From positions 744,001 through 808,000 of the forward strand of contig NZ_JAJBZG010000002.1 of the NCBI RefSeq assembly GCF_020552705.1: a stretch of DNA of 64,000 bases, read 5' to 3'. The translations under genes and the position numbers were made by a program. Position 1 is the first letter of the stretch. Every line of letters starts with the position of its first letter. The notes beneath the pieces were generated by a model that had not been told where the DNA came from, searched no databases, and saw nothing but the letters and a program-made list of their open reading frames with translations. Shown here piece after piece: positions 36,375 through 47,835 of this stretch. The stretch is from Christiangramia sediminis. GTDB lineage: Bacteria; Bacteroidota; Bacteroidia; Flavobacteriales; Flavobacteriaceae.

Positions 36375-36383
36375 GAGAGATTA

Positions 36384-36566
36384 TTATTTTGTTTCTTCTA
36401 CAGAAACTAAGTGTTTAACTTTATTTACCATACCAAGGATGTTTGGCGTATCGTCATGCTCAACCGTTTGACCAATTTTCTTCAATCCTAAAGATTCAAG
36501 AACTAATTTTTGGTTCTTCGTGCGGTTGATTGCACTTTTTACTTTTGTGACTTTTATCTTTCCCAT
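36384..36566 (-). CDS. rpmD: 50S ribosomal protein L30
   Basis: L30 of 60 residues, start [18 protein letters not shown], normal for the family. The frame is open for 24 further codons upstream, but that stretch overlaps the end of rpsE; the ATG at 36566, 13 bases after the rpsE stop, is the right start. Confidence 0.96.
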   Translation of the reverse strand: MGKIKVTKVKSAINRTKNQKLVLESLGLKKIGQTVEHDDTPNILGMVNKVKHLVSVEETK

Positions 36567-36579
36567 CTTATTCCTTGAT

Positions 36580-37104
36580 TTATCCTTTAAAAACCTTTTC
36601 CAATGAAACACCTCTCTGTTTTGCAACAGTATCAGCACTTCTTAATTGTAATAAGGCATCAAAAGTAGCTTTTACAACGTTATGCGGGTTTGACGATCCC
36701 TGGTTCTTAGAAAGTACATCATGTACTCCTACAGATTCCAATACCGCACGAATCGCACCACCAGCAATAATACCGGTACCAGCAGCAGCAGGAAGAAGCA
36801 TTACTCTTGCTCCACCATACTTACCTTTTTGTTCGTGAGGTAAAGTTCCTTTATGTAAAGGAATGCGTACCAGATTTTTCTTAGCGTCTTCTACCGCTTT
36901 GGAGATAGCGTCTGCCACTTCCTTGGATTTACCAAGTCCCTGACCTACAACACCATTCTCATCACCTACTACAACAATAGCAGAGAATCCAAATGCTCTA
37001 CCACCTTTAGTAACCTTAGTAACACGTTGTACTCCAACCAAACGATCTTTTAATTCAAGACCTCCTGGTTTTACATGTTCTACGTTTTTATAATCTTGAT
37101 ACAT
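36580..37104 (-). CDS. rpsE: 30S ribosomal protein S5
   Basis: S5 of 174 residues. The double-stranded-RNA-binding half has [18 protein letters not shown] and the second half [25 protein letters not shown]; both are needed for decoding fidelity. Five bases separate it from rplR. Confidence 0.97.
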   Translation of the reverse strand: MYQDYKNVEHVKPGGLELKDRLVGVQRVTKVTKGGRAFGFSAIVVVGDENGVVGQGLGKSKEVADAISKAVEDAKKNLVRIPLHKGTLPHEQKGKYGGARVMLLPAAAGTGIIAGGAIRAVLESVGVHDVLSKNQGSSNPHNVVKATFDALLQLRSADTVAKQRGVSLEKVFKG

Positions 37105-37109
37105 ATTTT

Positions 37110-37466
37110 CTAGAATTTTAGTCCGCCTTCGCGAGCACCTTCTGCTAATGATTTAACTCTACCGTGATATAAATATCCACCTCTATCAAAAGAGATTGTA
37201 TCTATTCCGGCTTTCTTCGCTTTCTCTGCAATGGCTTTTCCTACCATTTGAGCCTGCTCTTTTCTATCTGCAGAAGCAGAAGCGATCTCTTTATCTCTTG
37301 AAGAAGCTGATGCTAAAGTCTTACCTTCTACATCATCTATAATCTGAGCATAAATTTCTTTATTGCTTCTAAAAACAGATAATCTTGGACGGCTTTCAGT
37401 ACCAACGATATCCCTACGGATACGTTTTCTGATTTTATTTCTTCTATCTAATTTTGATAATGCCAT
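37110..37466 (-). CDS. rplR: 50S ribosomal protein L18
   Basis: L18 of 118 residues, binding 5S r[23 protein letters not shown] and the C-terminal [24 protein letters not shown] are typical. Confidence 0.97.
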   Translation of the reverse strand: MALSKLDRRNKIRKRIRRDIVGTESRPRLSVFRSNKEIYAQIIDDVEGKTLASASSRDKEIASASADRKEQAQMVGKAIAEKAKKAGIDTISFDRGGYLYHGRVKSLAEGAREGGLKF

Positions 37467-37478
37467 AACTAAACTTTA

Positions 37479-38021
37479 TTAAGCTGATTTACCTGCTTTT
37501 CTTCTCAATTGCTCTCCTACAAACTTGATACCTTTTCCTTTGTATGGTTCAGGTGCTCTGAATGAACGGATCTTCGCTGCAACCTGTCCTACAAGTTGTT
37601 TATCATGAGAAGTTACCTTTACGATAGGGTTCTTACCTTTTTCTGAGATTGTCTCCACCTTAACTTCGGGAGCCAAATCTAGTACAATATTGTGGGAATA
37701 ACCAACAGCAAGATCTAACTTGTTGCCCTGGTTGCTAGCACGGTAACCTACACCCACTAATTCTAGTGACTTAGTATAACCGTTTGTAACCCCTTCAATC
37801 ATATTGTTAACCAAGGCACGATATAAACCATGCTTTGCTTTCTGATCACTTTTTTCTGAAGAGCGCTCAAAAGAAATTACGTTATCTTCGATCTTAACGT
37901 CGATATCCTTAACTTCCTGCTTAAGCTCTCCCAATTTTCCTTTTACCGTTACAACACCATCTTTGAGATCTACTGTCACTCCTTCTGGAATTGTAATTGG
38001 GTTTTTACCTATTCTTGACAT
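37479..38021 (-). CDS. rplF: 50S ribosomal protein L6
   Basis: L6 of 180 residues with two repeated alpha/beta domains. The C-terminal rRNA-binding signature PEPYKGKGIKFVGEQLRRKAGK is complete. Confidence 0.97.
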   Translation of the reverse strand: MSRIGKNPITIPEGVTVDLKDGVVTVKGKLGELKQEVKDIDVKIEDNVISFERSSEKSDQKAKHGLYRALVNNMIEGVTNGYTKSLELVGVGYRASNQGNKLDLAVGYSHNIVLDLAPEVKVETISEKGKNPIVKVTSHDKQLVGQVAAKIRSFRAPEPYKGKGIKFVGEQLRRKAGKSA

Positions 38022-38040
38022 TTCTTTAGTCTTTTAAGTA

Positions 38041-38439
38041 TTAGTAAACGTAGCACAATACCTCACCACCAACTTTATCAGCTTTCGCTTGCTTACCAGT
38101 CATCACTCCATGAGAAGTAGATACGATGGCAATTCCAAGACCATTAAGGATTCTTGGGATCTCAGTTGATCCGGCATATTTACGTAAACCAGGTTTACTT
38201 ATTCTTTGAATTTTCTTAATTACCGGCTCTTTAGTTAATTTATCATACTTAAGAGCGATCTTGATAGTTCCCTGAGCGGTAGTATCTTCGAATTTGTAAC
38301 TAAGAATATATCCTTGATCGAATAATATCTTAGTGATCTCTTTTTTAACATTAGAAGCAGGAATTTCCACTACTCTGTGGTTTGCAGCATTTGCATTCCT
38401 GATTCTTGTTAAGTAATCTGCAATAGGATCTGTATTCAT
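38041..38439 (-). CDS. rpsH: 30S ribosomal protein S8
   Basis: S8 of 132 residues. The start TDPIADYLTRIRNANAA and the C-terminal signature GIAIVSTSHGVMTGKQAK are typical. In E. coli S8 represses the spc operon; no matching RNA target is obvious here. Confidence 0.97.
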   Translation of the reverse strand: MNTDPIADYLTRIRNANAANHRVVEIPASNVKKEITKILFDQGYILSYKFEDTTAQGTIKIALKYDKLTKEPVIKKIQRISKPGLRKYAGSTEIPRILNGLGIAIVSTSHGVMTGKQAKADKVGGEVLCYVY

Positions 38440-38508
38440 TTATTTTTATTTGCGAATGTGGTTTTCATCCCGATAACTACCTGGAGAACCTTCATTCAAT
38501 TTATAATT

Positions 38509-38778
38509 TTACCAGCTTGCTTTCTTTACTCCTGGGATAAGACCCTGATTAGCCATTTCTCTGAACATTACACGAGAAAGACCAAATTGTCTCATATACC
38601 CTTTAGGTCTACCAGTTAATTTACATCTGTTATGTAAACGAACCGGAGAAGAGTTCTTTGGCAATTTCTGTAGGCCTTCATAATCACCAGCTTCTTTAAG
38701 AGCGGCTCTTTTTTCAGCGTACTTCTTTACCAATTTCTGTCTTTTTACCTCACGGGCTTTCATTGATTCTTTAGCCAT
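38509..38778 (-). CDS. rpsN: 30S ribosomal protein S14, zinc-free form
   Basis: S14 of 89 residues, the long C-minus type without the CxxC pairs of the 61-residue zinc form. [19 protein letters not shown] and the C-terminal [11 protein letters not shown] are standard. A 69-base gap separates it from rpsH, one of the larger gaps in the spc region. Confidence 0.97.
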   Translation of the reverse strand: MAKESMKAREVKRQKLVKKYAEKRAALKEAGDYEGLQKLPKNSSPVRLHNRCKLTGRPKGYMRQFGLSRVMFREMANQGLIPGVKKASW

Positions 38779-38780
38779 AA

Positions 38781-39332
38781 TTAGTTCTTTTTAAAAGGTA
38801 ATCCTAGTTCGGTTAACAATGCTTTTGCTTCCTTATCGGTTTCAGCAGTTGTAACAAATGTGATATCCATTCCAGCAATTCTATTTACTGCATCAATATC
38901 GATCTCTGGGAAAATGATCTGCTCAGTGATCCCTAAGTTATAATTACCTCTACCATCAAATCCATTAGATTTTATACCGTTGAAATCACGTACACGTGGT
39001 AACGCACTAGTGATTAATCTGTCTAAGAATTCATACATTCTATATCCACGTAAAGTAACTTTAGCACCAATTGGCATTCCTTTACGAAGTTTAAACGATG
39101 CAACATCCTTCTTCGAAATAGTAGAAACGGCCTTTTGACCACTAATAGCAGTAAGTTCGTCTAAAGCATGATCGATAAGTTTTTTATCGGCTACTGCTCC
39201 ACCAACTCCACGGCTAATTACTATTTTCGTAAGTTTTGGCACCTCCATTACATTGGAGTAGCTGAATTCTTCCTTAAGAGTACTTTTTACTCTCTCGTTA
39301 TATTCCTGTCTAAGTCTTGGTACGTATGCCAT
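38781..39332 (-). CDS. rplE: 50S ribosomal protein L5
   Basis: L5 of 183 residues, part of the 5S rRNA-binding set and contacting the P-site t[22 protein letters not shown] and [18 protein letters not shown] are typical. Confidence 0.97.
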   Translation of the reverse strand: MAYVPRLRQEYNERVKSTLKEEFSYSNVMEVPKLTKIVISRGVGGAVADKKLIDHALDELTAISGQKAVSTISKKDVASFKLRKGMPIGAKVTLRGYRMYEFLDRLITSALPRVRDFNGIKSNGFDGRGNYNLGITEQIIFPEIDIDAVNRIAGMDITFVTTAETDKEAKALLTELGLPFKKN

Positions 39333-39334
39333 AA

Positions 39335-39646
39335 CTATATTACTTCATTAGATTTTTTAGAAAATCTCACTTTCTTTCCATCTTCTTCTCTGTAACCAAC
39401 TCTTGTGGTCTCACCGTTCTTATCGATTAGTGAAAGATTAGAAATATGGATAGGAGCTTCTTTCTCCTTAATTCCACCTTGTGGATTAGAAGCACTTGGC
39501 TTCTCATGTTTAGAGATCATATTAACCCCTTCCACAATGGCTTTATTCTTTTCTATAAGTACCTTCTGCACTTTACCTTCCTGACCTTTATGGTCTCCAG
39601 CAATCACACGTACGGTATCTCCTGTTTTTATCTTAAGCTTTGTCAT
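39335..39646 (-). CDS. rplX: 50S ribosomal protein L24
   Basis: L24 of 103 residues with a KOW motif near the N-terminus ([19 protein letters not shown]). It is an assembly initiator of the 50S subunit. Confidence 0.97.
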   Translation of the reverse strand: MTKLKIKTGDTVRVIAGDHKGQEGKVQKVLIEKNKAIVEGVNMISKHEKPSASNPQGGIKEKEAPIHISNLSLIDKNGETTRVGYREEDGKKVRFSKKSNEVI

Positions 39647-39658
39647 TTTCTTAATGTA

Positions 39659-40027
39659 TTAAAGCACTTCTGGTGCCAATGATACAATTTTCATGAATTG
39701 CTTATCACGAAGCTCACGAGCTACAGGACCAAATACACGGGTTCCGCGCATTTCTCCCTGAGGACCTAACAATACACATGCGTTATCATCAAAACGGATA
39801 TAAGATCCGTCTGGTCTGCGAACTTCTTTCCTGGTACGAACAACAACTGCTGTTGAAACTGCACCCTTCTTGATATTTCCGTTAGGGGTAGCTTCTTTTA
39901 CACTGACAACGATCTTGTCTCCAACAGATGCGTATCTTTTCTTTGTACCTCCTAATACACGGATAGCTAAAACTTCTTTAGCTCCGGTATTATCTGCTAC
40001 TTTTAGTCTGGACTCTTGTTGTACCAT
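39659..40027 (-). CDS. rplN: 50S ribosomal protein L14
   Basis: L14 of 122 residues, the universal length. [17 protein letters not shown] and the C-terminal [12 protein letters not shown] are typical. It lies at the subunit interface. Confidence 0.97.
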   Translation of the reverse strand: MVQQESRLKVADNTGAKEVLAIRVLGGTKKRYASVGDKIVVSVKEATPNGNIKKGAVSTAVVVRTRKEVRRPDGSYIRFDDNACVLLGPQGEMRGTRVFGPVARELRDKQFMKIVSLAPEVL

Positions 40028-40029
40028 GG

Positions 40030-40287
40030 TTATTTAGCTCTTTCAATTATTTCTACTAGTCTCCAAGTCTTGGATTTACTTAAAGGTCGTGTTTCCATGA
40101 TCTTTACAGTATCACCTTCGTTGCAGTCGTTATTTTCGTCGTGTGCTACGTATTTTTTCGTTTTTAAAACGAATTTTCCATACATAGGATGTTTTACTTT
40201 TTTCACTTCAGAAACCACAATGGATTTCTGCATTTTGTTACTTGTAACTACTCCTACACGCTCTTTTCTTAAGTTTCTTTTTTCCAT
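40030..40287 (-). CDS. rpsQ: 30S ribosomal protein S17
   Basis: S17 of 85 residues, an OB fold: [19 protein letters not shown], then [21 protein letters not shown]. It is two bases upstream of rplN. Confidence 0.97.
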   Translation of the reverse strand: MEKRNLRKERVGVVTSNKMQKSIVVSEVKKVKHPMYGKFVLKTKKYVAHDENNDCNEGDTVKIMETRPLSKSKTWRLVEIIERAK

Positions 40288-40305
40288 CTTTCAGCAGAAT
40301 AACAA

Positions 40306-40497
40306 TTATTGTTGTTCTCTTTTAGTTAACTCTGTAGCTAATCTCGCCACGTCTCTTCTTACAGTTCTCAACTGTATCGGATTTTCCAACGGCGAAACAG
40401 CGTGAGCCATTTTTAAATCTGAATAAGCTTTTCTAGATTTCCCAAGCTCTTCTTGCAATTCTGCAACAGACAATTCTTTTACTTCTGATTGTTTCAT
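40306..40497 (-). CDS. rpmC: 50S ribosomal protein L29
   Basis: L29 of 63 residues, two antiparallel helices near the exit tunnel. The signature PLENPIQLRTVRRDVARL is present. Confidence 0.96.
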   Translation of the reverse strand: MKQSEVKELSVAELQEELGKSRKAYSDLKMAHAVSPLENPIQLRTVRRDVARLATELTKREQQ

Positions 40498-40507
40498 AAT
40501 TCCAATA

Positions 40508-40927
40508 TTATTCTTGATAATCTCTAGCTACAACAAATTTAGTTCTCACAGGAAGCTTTTGTGCCGCAAGACGTAAAGCCTCTTTAGCAGTTGCCATTGG
40601 TACACCACCAATTTCAAACATTATTCTTCCTGGTTTTACTACAGCTGCCCAATATTCTACAGCACCTTTACCTTTACCCATACGTACTTCAAGAGGTTTC
40701 TTTGTAATAGGCTTATCCGGGAAAATTTTGATCCAGATAGATCCTTCTCTTTTCATATAACGGGTAGCGGCGATACGCGCTGCTTCTATTTGACGTGCAG
40801 TAACAAAACTAGAATCCATTGATTTGATTCCAAAGGTACCGTTGGAAAGTCTATGTCCTCTTTGAGACAAGCCCTTCATTCGGCCTTTTTGTTGCTTACG
40901 GTATTTCGTTCTTTTAGGTTGTAACAT
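40508..40927 (-). CDS. rplP: 50S ribosomal protein L16
   Basis: L16 of 139 residues. [18 protein letters not shown] and [19 protein letters not shown] are standard; the protein helps form the A-site tRNA binding region. Confidence 0.97.
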   Translation of the reverse strand: MLQPKRTKYRKQQKGRMKGLSQRGHRLSNGTFGIKSMDSSFVTARQIEAARIAATRYMKREGSIWIKIFPDKPITKKPLEVRMGKGKGAVEYWAAVVKPGRIMFEIGGVPMATAKEALRLAAQKLPVRTKFVVARDYQE

Positions 40928-40947
40928 TTTTTCTTTCCTTTAAAAAA

Positions 40948-41667
40948 TTACTTTCTACGACGTGATTTGTTTCCACCTCGTCCGGCACCGGATTTCTTAC
41001 CTTGGTTTTTCGCAAGGCCAACAAGAGGCGAAAGCTCTCTTTTTCCGTATACCTCACCTTTCATGATCCATACTTTAACACCCAATCTACCATAAGTAGT
41101 GTGTGCTTCAACTAAAGCATAGTCAATATCAGCCCTAAAAGTTGACAAAGGTATTCTCCCATCTTTGTATGATTCTGAACGTGCCATTTCAGCACCATTT
41201 AGACGTCCAGAGATCTCTATTTTGATTCCTTCCGCGTTCATTCTCATTGCAGCCGCGATAGCCATTTTAATTGCTCGACGGTAAGAGATACGATTCTCAA
41301 TTTGTCTGGCAACACTTGCTCCCACTAGGTGAGCATCAAGTTCTGGCCTCTTAATCTCAAAGATGTTGATTTGAACTTCCTTGTCGGTAATCTTTTTTAG
41401 CTCTTCCTTAAGCTTGTCTACTTCCTGACCACCTTTCCCAATAATGATACCAGGTCTAGCAGTAGTAATAGTAACGGTTACAAGCTTAAGCGTGCGCTCG
41501 ATGATTACACGCGATACACTCGCTTTAGAAAGACGAGCATGGATATACTTTCTAATCTTATCGTCTTCGGCTAACTTATCACCGTAGTCATTACCTCCGT
41601 ACCAGTTGGACTCCCAACCTCTAATGATACCAAGGCGATTCCCGATTGGATTTGTTTTTTGTCCCAT
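40948..41667 (-). CDS. rpsC: 30S ribosomal protein S3
   Basis: S3 of 239 residues. The KH domain with [15 protein letters not shown] is at about 75-90, and the C-terminal domain has [17 protein letters not shown]. The C-terminus is Gly/Lys/Arg-rich. It lines the mRNA entry channel. Confidence 0.97.
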
Positions 41668-41675
41668 ACTATCTC

Positions 41676-42083
41676 TTAGCTTTGTGTATTATTGTTTTCT
41701 CCAAGCACTAATGTAACGTGGTTGGATCTCTTTCTAATTCGGTGTGCACGACCCTGTGGAGCTGGACGAAGTCTTTTCAACATACTTCCTCCGTCTACAC
41801 GAATCTCTTTCACAAATAATTCAGCTTCTTCAAGATTTGCATCTTCGTTCTTTGCTTGCCAGTTGGCTATTGCGGAAACTAAAAGTTTCTCTAAACGATT
41901 TGATGCTTCTTTCTTGCTAAATTTTAGAATATGAAGCGCTTTTTCTACTTTTTCACCTCTTACTAGATCCGCCATAAGACGCATTTTTCTAGGTGAAGTA
42001 GGGCAGTTATTTAACTTTGCAAAAGCTACCTGTTTTTTGGCTTCTTTTATTTGCTCTGCTCTTTCTCTTTTACGAACTCCCAT
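41676..42083 (-). CDS. rplV: 50S ribosomal protein L22
   Basis: L22 of 135 residues, slightly long by an N-terminal Lys/Glu-rich start and a C-terminal tail. The tunnel-lining hairpin with [20 protein letters not shown] is intact. Confidence 0.97.
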
Positions 42084-42088
42084 AGCTT

Positions 42089-42367
42089 CTATTTTCTACC
42101 TTTATTTTTTGCACCTGCATGCCCTCTAAAAGAACGTGTTGGTGAAAATTCTCCTAATTTATGACCTACCATGTTTTCAGTTACATAAACAGGAACAAAT
42201 TGTTTCCCGTTGTGTACTGCTATAGTTTGCCCTACAAAATCTGGAGTTATCATAGAAGCTCTAGACCAGGTTTTGATCACGGCTTTCTTTCCTGACTCAA
42301 CATTCTGAGCCACTTTTTGTTCCAGTTTGTAATGAACGAAAGGTCCTTTTTTTAATGAACGTGCCAT
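42089..42367 (-). CDS. rpsS: 30S ribosomal protein S19
   Basis: S19 of 92 residues. [15 protein letters not shown] and [17 protein letters not shown] are universal signatures. Confidence 0.97.
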   Translation of the reverse strand: MARSLKKGPFVHYKLEQKVAQNVESGKKAVIKTWSRASMITPDFVGQTIAVHNGKQFVPVYVTENMVGHKLGEFSPTRSFRGHAGAKNKGRK

Positions 42368-42370
42368 ATC

Positions 42371-43207
42371 TTATTTCTTTCTAGTCTTTCTACGTTCTAC
42401 AATATATTTATTACTCGATTTTGTCTTAGAACGAGTCTTGAATCCTTTAGCAGGAAGACCTTTTCTAGAACGTGGGTGACCACCTGAAGCTCTACCTTCA
42501 CCACCACCCATTGGGTGATCTACAGGGTTCATCGCTACTGGTCTTGTTCTTGGTCTGATACCCAACCAACGACTTCTACCGGCTTTACCACCGATCATTA
42601 GCTGATGGTCACTGTTAGAAACAGCTCCTATAGTTGCCATACATAAAGACAAGACTCTACGAATCTCACCTGAAGGCAATTTAATAGTAGCATACTTTCC
42701 TTCTCTTGCCAATAACTGAGCAAATGCACCAGCACTACGCGCCATTACAGCACCTTGTCCAGGTCTAAGCTCTATACAAGAAATAACAGTACCAAGAGGA
42801 ATATTTGCCAATGGCATTGCATTCCCGATTTCAGGAGATGTAGCTTCATTAGCTGAAACTAAATTTTGACCTACCTGAAGCCCGTTTTGAGCAATAATGT
42901 ACCTTTTCTCACCATCCTGATAATTCAGTAATGCGATAAAGGCTGTTCTGTTTGGATCGTATTCTATACTAGCAACAGTAGCAGGAATACCCTGCTTGTC
43001 ACGTTTAAAATCGATAACTCGGTAACGTTTTTTGTGACCTCCACCTTTATAGCGAATGGTCATCTTACCTTGACTGTTTCTACCACCTGATTTTTTTATC
43101 GGCGCCAATAGGCTTTTCTCCGGCTTATCAGTAGTAATGGCGTCATACCCATTTACTACTCTAAAACGCTGACCAGGTGTAATTGGTTTTAATTTTCTAA
43201 CTGACAT
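42371..43207 (-). CDS. rplB: 50S ribosomal protein L2
   Basis: L2 of 278 residues, close to the peptidyl transferase centre. The signature [20 protein letters not shown] contains the conserved His. Start [13 protein letters not shown] is typical. Confidence 0.97.
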   Translation of the reverse strand: MSVRKLKPITPGQRFRVVNGYDAITTDKPEKSLLAPIKKSGGRNSQGKMTIRYKGGGHKKRYRVIDFKRDKQGIPATVASIEYDPNRTAFIALLNYQDGEKRYIIAQNGLQVGQNLVSANEATSPEIGNAMPLANIPLGTVISCIELRPGQGAVMARSAGAFAQLLAREGKYATIKLPSGEIRRVLSLCMATIGAVSNSDHQLMIGGKAGRSRWLGIRPRTRPVAMNPVDHPMGGGEGRASGGHPRSRKGLPAKGFKTRSKTKSSNKYIVERRKTRKK

Positions 43208-43216
43208 TCTTTAATC

Positions 43217-43507
43217 TTAAAGATTACTATATAAATCAATAGTTTCACCTTCCGCCACCTGTACTACTGCTTTTTTATAAGCCTTAGTTTTACCAGTGAT
43301 CATACCAGATTTTGTGAATTTGGTATTACGATCCGGGCGGACATTCATAGTTCGAACTTTAGTAACAGACACGCCATAAGCAGATTCGATCGAATCTTTG
43401 ATCTGAATCTTATTTGCCTTGTTACTTACCACAAAAGTGAAGCGATTATTCATCTCACTATCTGCGGTAGCTTTTTCTGTAATAACAGGTTTAATCAAGA
43501 TACTCAT
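43217..43507 (-). CDS. rplW: 50S ribosomal protein L23
   Basis: L23 of 96 residues at the exit tunnel, docking site for trigger factor and SRP. ILIKPVITEKATADSE and VRTMNVRPDRNTKF are typical. Confidence 0.97.
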   Translation of the reverse strand: MSILIKPVITEKATADSEMNNRFTFVVSNKANKIQIKDSIESAYGVSVTKVRTMNVRPDRNTKFTKSGMITGKTKAYKKAVVQVAEGETIDLYSNL

Positions 43508-43516
43508 AACGGTTTA

Positions 43517-44143
43517 TTAACTTAATTTCGACTCAATTCCTTCTAAAGATCCTTCTAAAAAGACAATGCTCTTCGCATTAAGTATTTTGTAAGTACTTAA
43601 TTCTGAGCTACTTATCACTTCAGAGGTCTTTAAATTGCGCGACGACAAATATACATTTTTATTTGAGTCACCCAACACTATTAGCGATTTTTTACTTTCA
43701 ATTCCCAGAGCCTTAAGAACTTCCATGAAGTTTTTAGTCTTTGGGGTATCAAATGAAAAATCTTCAATTACCATAATTGCCTTATCATTTGCTTTGATAG
43801 AAAGCGCAGATTTTCTTGCAAGACGCTTAAGGTTTTTATTTAATTTAAAACCGTAATTTCTTGGTCTTGGTCCAAAAACACGTCCACCACCTTTAAAGAT
43901 AGGAGACTTGATACTACCTGCTCTTGCAGTACCAGTACCTTTTTGTTTTTTGATCTTACGAGTAGAACCCGCTATCTCTGCTCTTTCTTTAGCTTTATGA
44001 GTTCCCTGACGCTGGTTAGCCAGATATTGTTTAACATCAAGATAAACAGCGTGGTCATTAGGCTCTATAGCGAAAACAGAATCAGAAAGCTTTGCTTTTC
44101 TGCCTGTTTCTTTTCCTTTTATATCTAAAACTGCTATTTCCAT
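43517..44143 (-). CDS. rplD: 50S ribosomal protein L4
   Basis: L4 of 208 residues. The extended loop with [19 protein letters not shown] reaches the exit tunnel. In E. coli L4 also represses its own operon; that control is not assured here. Its ATG overlaps the rplC stop by one base (TAATG). Confidence 0.97.
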   Translation of the reverse strand: MEIAVLDIKGKETGRKAKLSDSVFAIEPNDHAVYLDVKQYLANQRQGTHKAKERAEIAGSTRKIKKQKGTGTARAGSIKSPIFKGGGRVFGPRPRNYGFKLNKNLKRLARKSALSIKANDKAIMVIEDFSFDTPKTKNFMEVLKALGIESKKSLIVLGDSNKNVYLSSRNLKTSEVISSSELSTYKILNAKSIVFLEGSLEGIESKLS

Positions 44144-44754
44144 TACTTACTAATGATTACGTATGAGTTCTTAGATCCAGGCACACATCCTTTTACTACT
44201 AAAAGATTCTTGTCTGCAACAACCTTTAAAACTCTCAGGTTTTCAATTTTAACTCTTTCACCACCCATTCTACCGGCCATCTTCATTCCTTTGAAAACTC
44301 TCGCAGGATAAGACGCTGCTCCAATAGAACCTGGTGCTCTTAATCTGTTGTGCTGACCGTGCGTGGCCTGCCCAACTCCTCCAAATCCGTGTCTCTTAAC
44401 AACACCCTGGAAACCTTTACCTTTAGATGTACCTGCGATATCCACAAATTCACCCTCTTTGAAATGTTCCACGGTAACAGAGTCACCTAATTTGTAATCT
44501 TCATTATAACCCTGGAATTCAACGACTTTACGTTTTGCAACGGTTCCTGCTTTTTTAGCGTGCCCTTCAGCAGCTTTACCAACAGTCTTTTTGTCATCGA
44601 AACCAAGTTGAAGTGCTTCATACCCGTCAACCTCTTTGGTTCTGACTTGGGTAACCACGCATGGTCCAGCTTGTATCACGGTACATGGGATGTTTTTCCC
44701 ATTCTCGTCGAAGATGCTGGTCATGCCGATCTTTTTTCCTATTAACCCAGACAT
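44143..44754 (-). CDS. rplC: 50S ribosomal protein L3
   Basis: L3 of 203 residues. The loop near the peptidyl transferase centre, [18 protein letters not shown], is intact. It is the first gene after the 147-base gap and hairpins that follow rpsJ, so it may begin a separate transcription unit, although no good TAnnTTTG element is seen in front of it. Confidence 0.97.
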   Translation of the reverse strand: MSGLIGKKIGMTSIFDENGKNIPCTVIQAGPCVVTQVRTKEVDGYEALQLGFDDKKTVGKAAEGHAKKAGTVAKRKVVEFQGYNEDYKLGDSVTVEHFKEGEFVDIAGTSKGKGFQGVVKRHGFGGVGQATHGQHNRLRAPGSIGAASYPARVFKGMKMAGRMGGERVKIENLRVLKVVADKNLLVVKGCVPGSKNSYVIISK

Positions 44755-44794
44755 ATTTAATTAATTATTAATTGTTTACTTATTTAAAAAACTA

Positions 44795-44820
44795 AGGGCT
44801 GAAAAACACATTTCAGCCCT
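44795..44820 (-). terminator. Terminator-like hairpin between rpsJ and rplC
   Basis: AGGGCTGAAA (44795-44804) pairs perfectly with TTTCAGCCCT (44811-44820), loop of six. On the minus strand TTAGTTTTTT follows, a good U-tract. It could end the str transcript after rpsJ or attenuate entry into rplC. Confidence 0.7.
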
Positions 44821-44871
44821 GAATTGTATCTTTCACCGTTTTTCCCTCGCGAAACGCTTAGGACATGTTAA

Positions 44872-44891
44872 CCGCGCACCGTAGCGCGCGG
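44872..44891 (-). promoter_or_regulatory. GC-rich hairpin just after rpsJ
   Basis: CCGCGC (44872-44877) pairs with GCGCGG (44886-44891), loop of eight; the arms can also shift register. It lies ten bases past the rpsJ stop and stands out by its GC content. It may be an RNA structure involved in processing, pausing or control. Confidence 0.4.
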
Positions 44892-44901
44892 AACTGTTTT
44901 A

Positions 44902-45207
44902 TCACACTTTAATCTCTACTTCTACCCCACTTGGTAATTCAAGCTTCATCAACGCATCAATCGTTTTTGAAGAAGAGCTATAGATATCAAGCAATCTCTT
45001 GTAAGAGCTTAACTCGAACTGCTCTCTGGATTTCTTGTTCACGTGAGGTGAACGAAGAACAGTAAAGATTTTTTTATTTGTTGGTAACGGAATTGGTCCG
45101 GTAACAACAGCTCCCGTAGTCTTTACGGTTTTTACGATTTTCTCAGCAGACTTGTCTACCAGGTTATGATCGTAAGATTTTAGTTTTATTCTGATTTTTT
45201 GACTCAT
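44902..45207 (-). CDS. rpsJ: 30S ribosomal protein S10
   Basis: S10 of 101 residues (NusE in antitermination). [19 protein letters not shown] and [12 protein letters not shown] are typical. It follows fusA directly; the tuf gene that lies between fusA and rpsJ in Proteobacteria is absent. Confidence 0.97.
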   Translation of the reverse strand: MSQKIRIKLKSYDHNLVDKSAEKIVKTVKTTGAVVTGPIPLPTNKKIFTVLRSPHVNKKSREQFELSSYKRLLDIYSSSSKTIDALMKLELPSGVEVEIKV

Positions 45208-45217
45208 TTCCTTAAGA

Positions 45218-47329
45218 TTATTCGTTTGCTGCTCCTCTTGCTGCTTTAATTACTTCTTCAGAAATATTTGAAGGAGTCTCAGCATAGTGAGAGAATTCCA
45301 TAGTTGAAGTTGCTCTACCAGATGAAAGTGTTCTTAATGTTGTTACATAACCGAACATTTCAGAAAGTGGCACTTCAGCTTTGATTACTTTCGCTCCAGA
45401 TCTGTCTGACATGTTGTTTACCTGACCTCTTCTTCTGTTAAGGTCACCAACGATATCACCCATATTCTCTTCTGGAGTAACAACTTCTACTTTCATAATT
45501 GGCTCAAGAATAACCGCTCCTGCAGATTTTGCAGCAGACTTATAACCCATTTTAGCCGCCAATTCGAAAGAAAGTTGATCTGAATCTACAGGGTGGAAAG
45601 ATCCATCCTTAAGTTCAACCTTTAAAGTATCCATTGTAAATCCAGCCAAAGGACCATTTTTCATGGCTTCTTTGAAACCTTTCTCTACAGAAGGAACAAA
45701 TTCTTTAGGAATACGTCCACCTTTAATAGAGTCAACAAATTGAAGTCCATCGCCTTCAAAGTCCTCATCTACAGGACCCATTGTAAACACAATATCAGCG
45801 AACTTACCACGACCACCAGATTGTTTTTTGTACACTTCTCTCTGTTCTGCTTCTCTGCGAACAGCTTCTTTGTACTCAACCTGAGGCTCTCCAACGTTAA
45901 CTTCTACTTTAAACTCACGCTTCATACGGTCGATAATGATCTCCAGGTGAAGCTCACCCATACCAGAGATAATAGTTTGACCAGAATTTTCGTCAGTCTT
46001 AACAGTAAATGTTGGATCTTCTTCAGCTAATTTACCTAAAGCCATTCCCATCTTCTCAACATCTGCCTTAGTCTTAGGCTCAACAGCAATACCAATTACC
46101 GGCGCCGGGAAAGACATAGATTCAAGAACAATAGGGTGGTTTAAATCTGTAAGAGTATCACCTGTCTTAATATCTTTAAATCCAACAGCCGCTCCAATAT
46201 CTCCAGCCTCGATACTATCTATAGGCTCTTGTTTATTAGAGTGCATTTGATAAATTCTTGAAATACGCTCTTTCTTACCTGAACGTACGTTCAATACGTA
46301 AGACCCTGCATCCAAAGTACCTGAATATGCACGGAAGAATGCCAAACGACCTACGAAAGGATCTGTAGCAATCTTAAATGCAAGTGCAGAGAACGGAGAA
46401 TCTACATTTGGCTTACGACTTTCTTCTTTACCTGTGTCAGGATTTGTACCTTCAATAGCTTCAACGTCTACCGGTGAAGGAAGGTAACGCATTACTGCGT
46501 CAAGCATCGCCTGAACACCTTTATTTTTAAAGGCAGAACCACACATCATTGGAATGATACTCATATCTATAGTTGCAGCTCTTAATGCAGCAATGATCTC
46601 ATCTTCAGTAATAGAACTTTCGTCCTCGAAGAATTTCTCCATCAATGCTTCATCATATTCAGCAACCGCTTCTACTAATTCTGCACGGTATTTATTTACA
46701 TCAGCTTCTAATTCAGCAGGAATATCGATAGTATCATAAGTCATCCCATGATCCTCGTCATTCCAGATAATCGCTTTCTTAGAAATTAGATCCACAACTC
46801 CTTTAAAGTCAACTTCATCACCGATTGGAACCTGAAGAGGCACCGGGTTACCACCAAGCATTTCTCTTACCTGACGACATACGTTGAAGAAATCAGCTCC
46901 CTGGCGGTCCATTTTATTAACGAAACCTAAACGTGGAACTCTATATTTATCTGCCTGTCTCCATACAGTTTCAGACTGAGGCTCTACCCCGTCTACTGCA
47001 GAAAACAATGCAACAACACCATCAAGTACACGTAATGAACGCTCTACCTCTACGGTAAAGTCAACGTGACCTGGAGTATCAATAATATTAACTGTAAATT
47101 CTTGATCACGGTACATCCACTTACAGTGTGTAGCCGCAGAAGTAATGGTAATACCACGCTCCTGCTCCTGCTCCATCCAGTCCATAGTGGCAGCACCATC
47201 ATGAACCTCACCTATTTTGTGACTTATACCTGTATAATAAAGGATACGCTCTGTTGTAGTGGTTTTACCCGCATCAATATGAGCCGCAATTCCGATATTT
47301 CTAGTAAATTTTAAATCTCTTTGTGCCAT
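45218..47329 (-). CDS. fusA: Elongation factor G
   Basis: EF-G of 703 residues, the translocation GTPase. G1 is [20 protein letters not shown]3 is DTPGHVDF, and G4 is NKMD. Domain IV with [24 protein letters not shown] is intact. It lies between rpsG and rpsJ. Confidence 0.98.
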   Translation of the reverse strand: MAQRDLKFTRNIGIAAHIDAGKTTTTERILYYTGISHKIGEVHDGAATMDWMEQEQERGITITSAATHCKWMYRDQEFTVNIIDTPGHVDFTVEVERSLRVLDGVVALFSAVDGVEPQSETVWRQADKYRVPRLGFVNKMDRQGADFFNVCRQVREMLGGNPVPLQVPIGDEVDFKGVVDLISKKAIIWNDEDHGMTYDTIDIPAELEADVNKYRAELVEAVAEYDEALMEKFFEDESSITEDEIIAALRAATIDMSIIPMMCGSAFKNKGVQAMLDAVMRYLPSPVDVEAIEGTNPDTGKEESRKPNVDSPFSALAFKIATDPFVGRLAFFRAYSGTLDAGSYVLNVRSGKKERISRIYQMHSNKQEPIDSIEAGDIGAAVGFKDIKTGDTLTDLNHPIVLESMSFPAPVIGIAVEPKTKADVEKMGMALGKLAEEDPTFTVKTDENSGQTIISGMGELHLEIIIDRMKREFKVEVNVGEPQVEYKEAVRREAEQREVYKKQSGGRGKFADIVFTMGPVDEDFEGDGLQFVDSIKGGRIPKEFVPSVEKGFKEAMKNGPLAGFTMDTLKVELKDGSFHPVDSDQLSFELAAKMGYKSAAKSAGAVILEPIMKVEVVTPEENMGDIVGDLNRRRGQVNNMSDRSGAKVIKAEVPLSEMFGYVTTLRTLSSGRATSTMEFSHYAETPSNISEEVIKAARGAANE

Positions 47330-47335
47330 GTTGTT

Positions 47336-47812
47336 TTAGAATCTAAAGTGAGAGAATGCTTTGTTAGCTTCAGCCATCTTATGAGTGTCTACTCTTTTCT
47401 TAACAGCAGCTCCTTCTTCTTTCGCAGCAGCAAGAACTTCAGCAGCTAATTTAGCAGCCATAGATTTCTCATTTCGCTTACGAGAGAAGCTGATTAACCA
47501 CTTCATAGCGGTAGACACCTTACGGTCTGGTCTTATCTGCATTGGAATTTGAAAAGTCGCACCACCAACACGTCTACTTCTCACTTCAACATGAGGCATA
47601 ACGTTAGATAGAGCATCTTTCCAGATTTCTAATCCAGATTTCTCTTCGTCTTGTTTCTTTTCTTCTACGATCGCAATAGCGTCATAGAAAATTTTAAAGG
47701 CAACCGATTTCTTACCATCCCACATCATCATGTTCACAAAACGTGTTACAAGCTGATCATTAAATTTTGGATCTGGTAAAAGAGGTCGTTTTTTCGCCTG
47801 TCTTTTTCTCAT
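47336..47812 (-). CDS. rpsG: 30S ribosomal protein S7
   Basis: S7 of 158 residues, the assembly initiator of the 30S head. [17 protein letters not shown] and [17 protein letters not shown] are typical. In E. coli it represses the str operon. Confidence 0.97.
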   Translation of the reverse strand: MRKRQAKKRPLLPDPKFNDQLVTRFVNMMMWDGKKSVAFKIFYDAIAIVEEKKQDEEKSGLEIWKDALSNVMPHVEVRSRRVGGATFQIPMQIRPDRKVSTAMKWLISFSRKRNEKSMAAKLAAEVLAAAKEEGAAVKKRVDTHKMAEANKAFSHFRF

Positions 47813-47835
47813 TTCTTTACATTAAAAGTTTTTAA

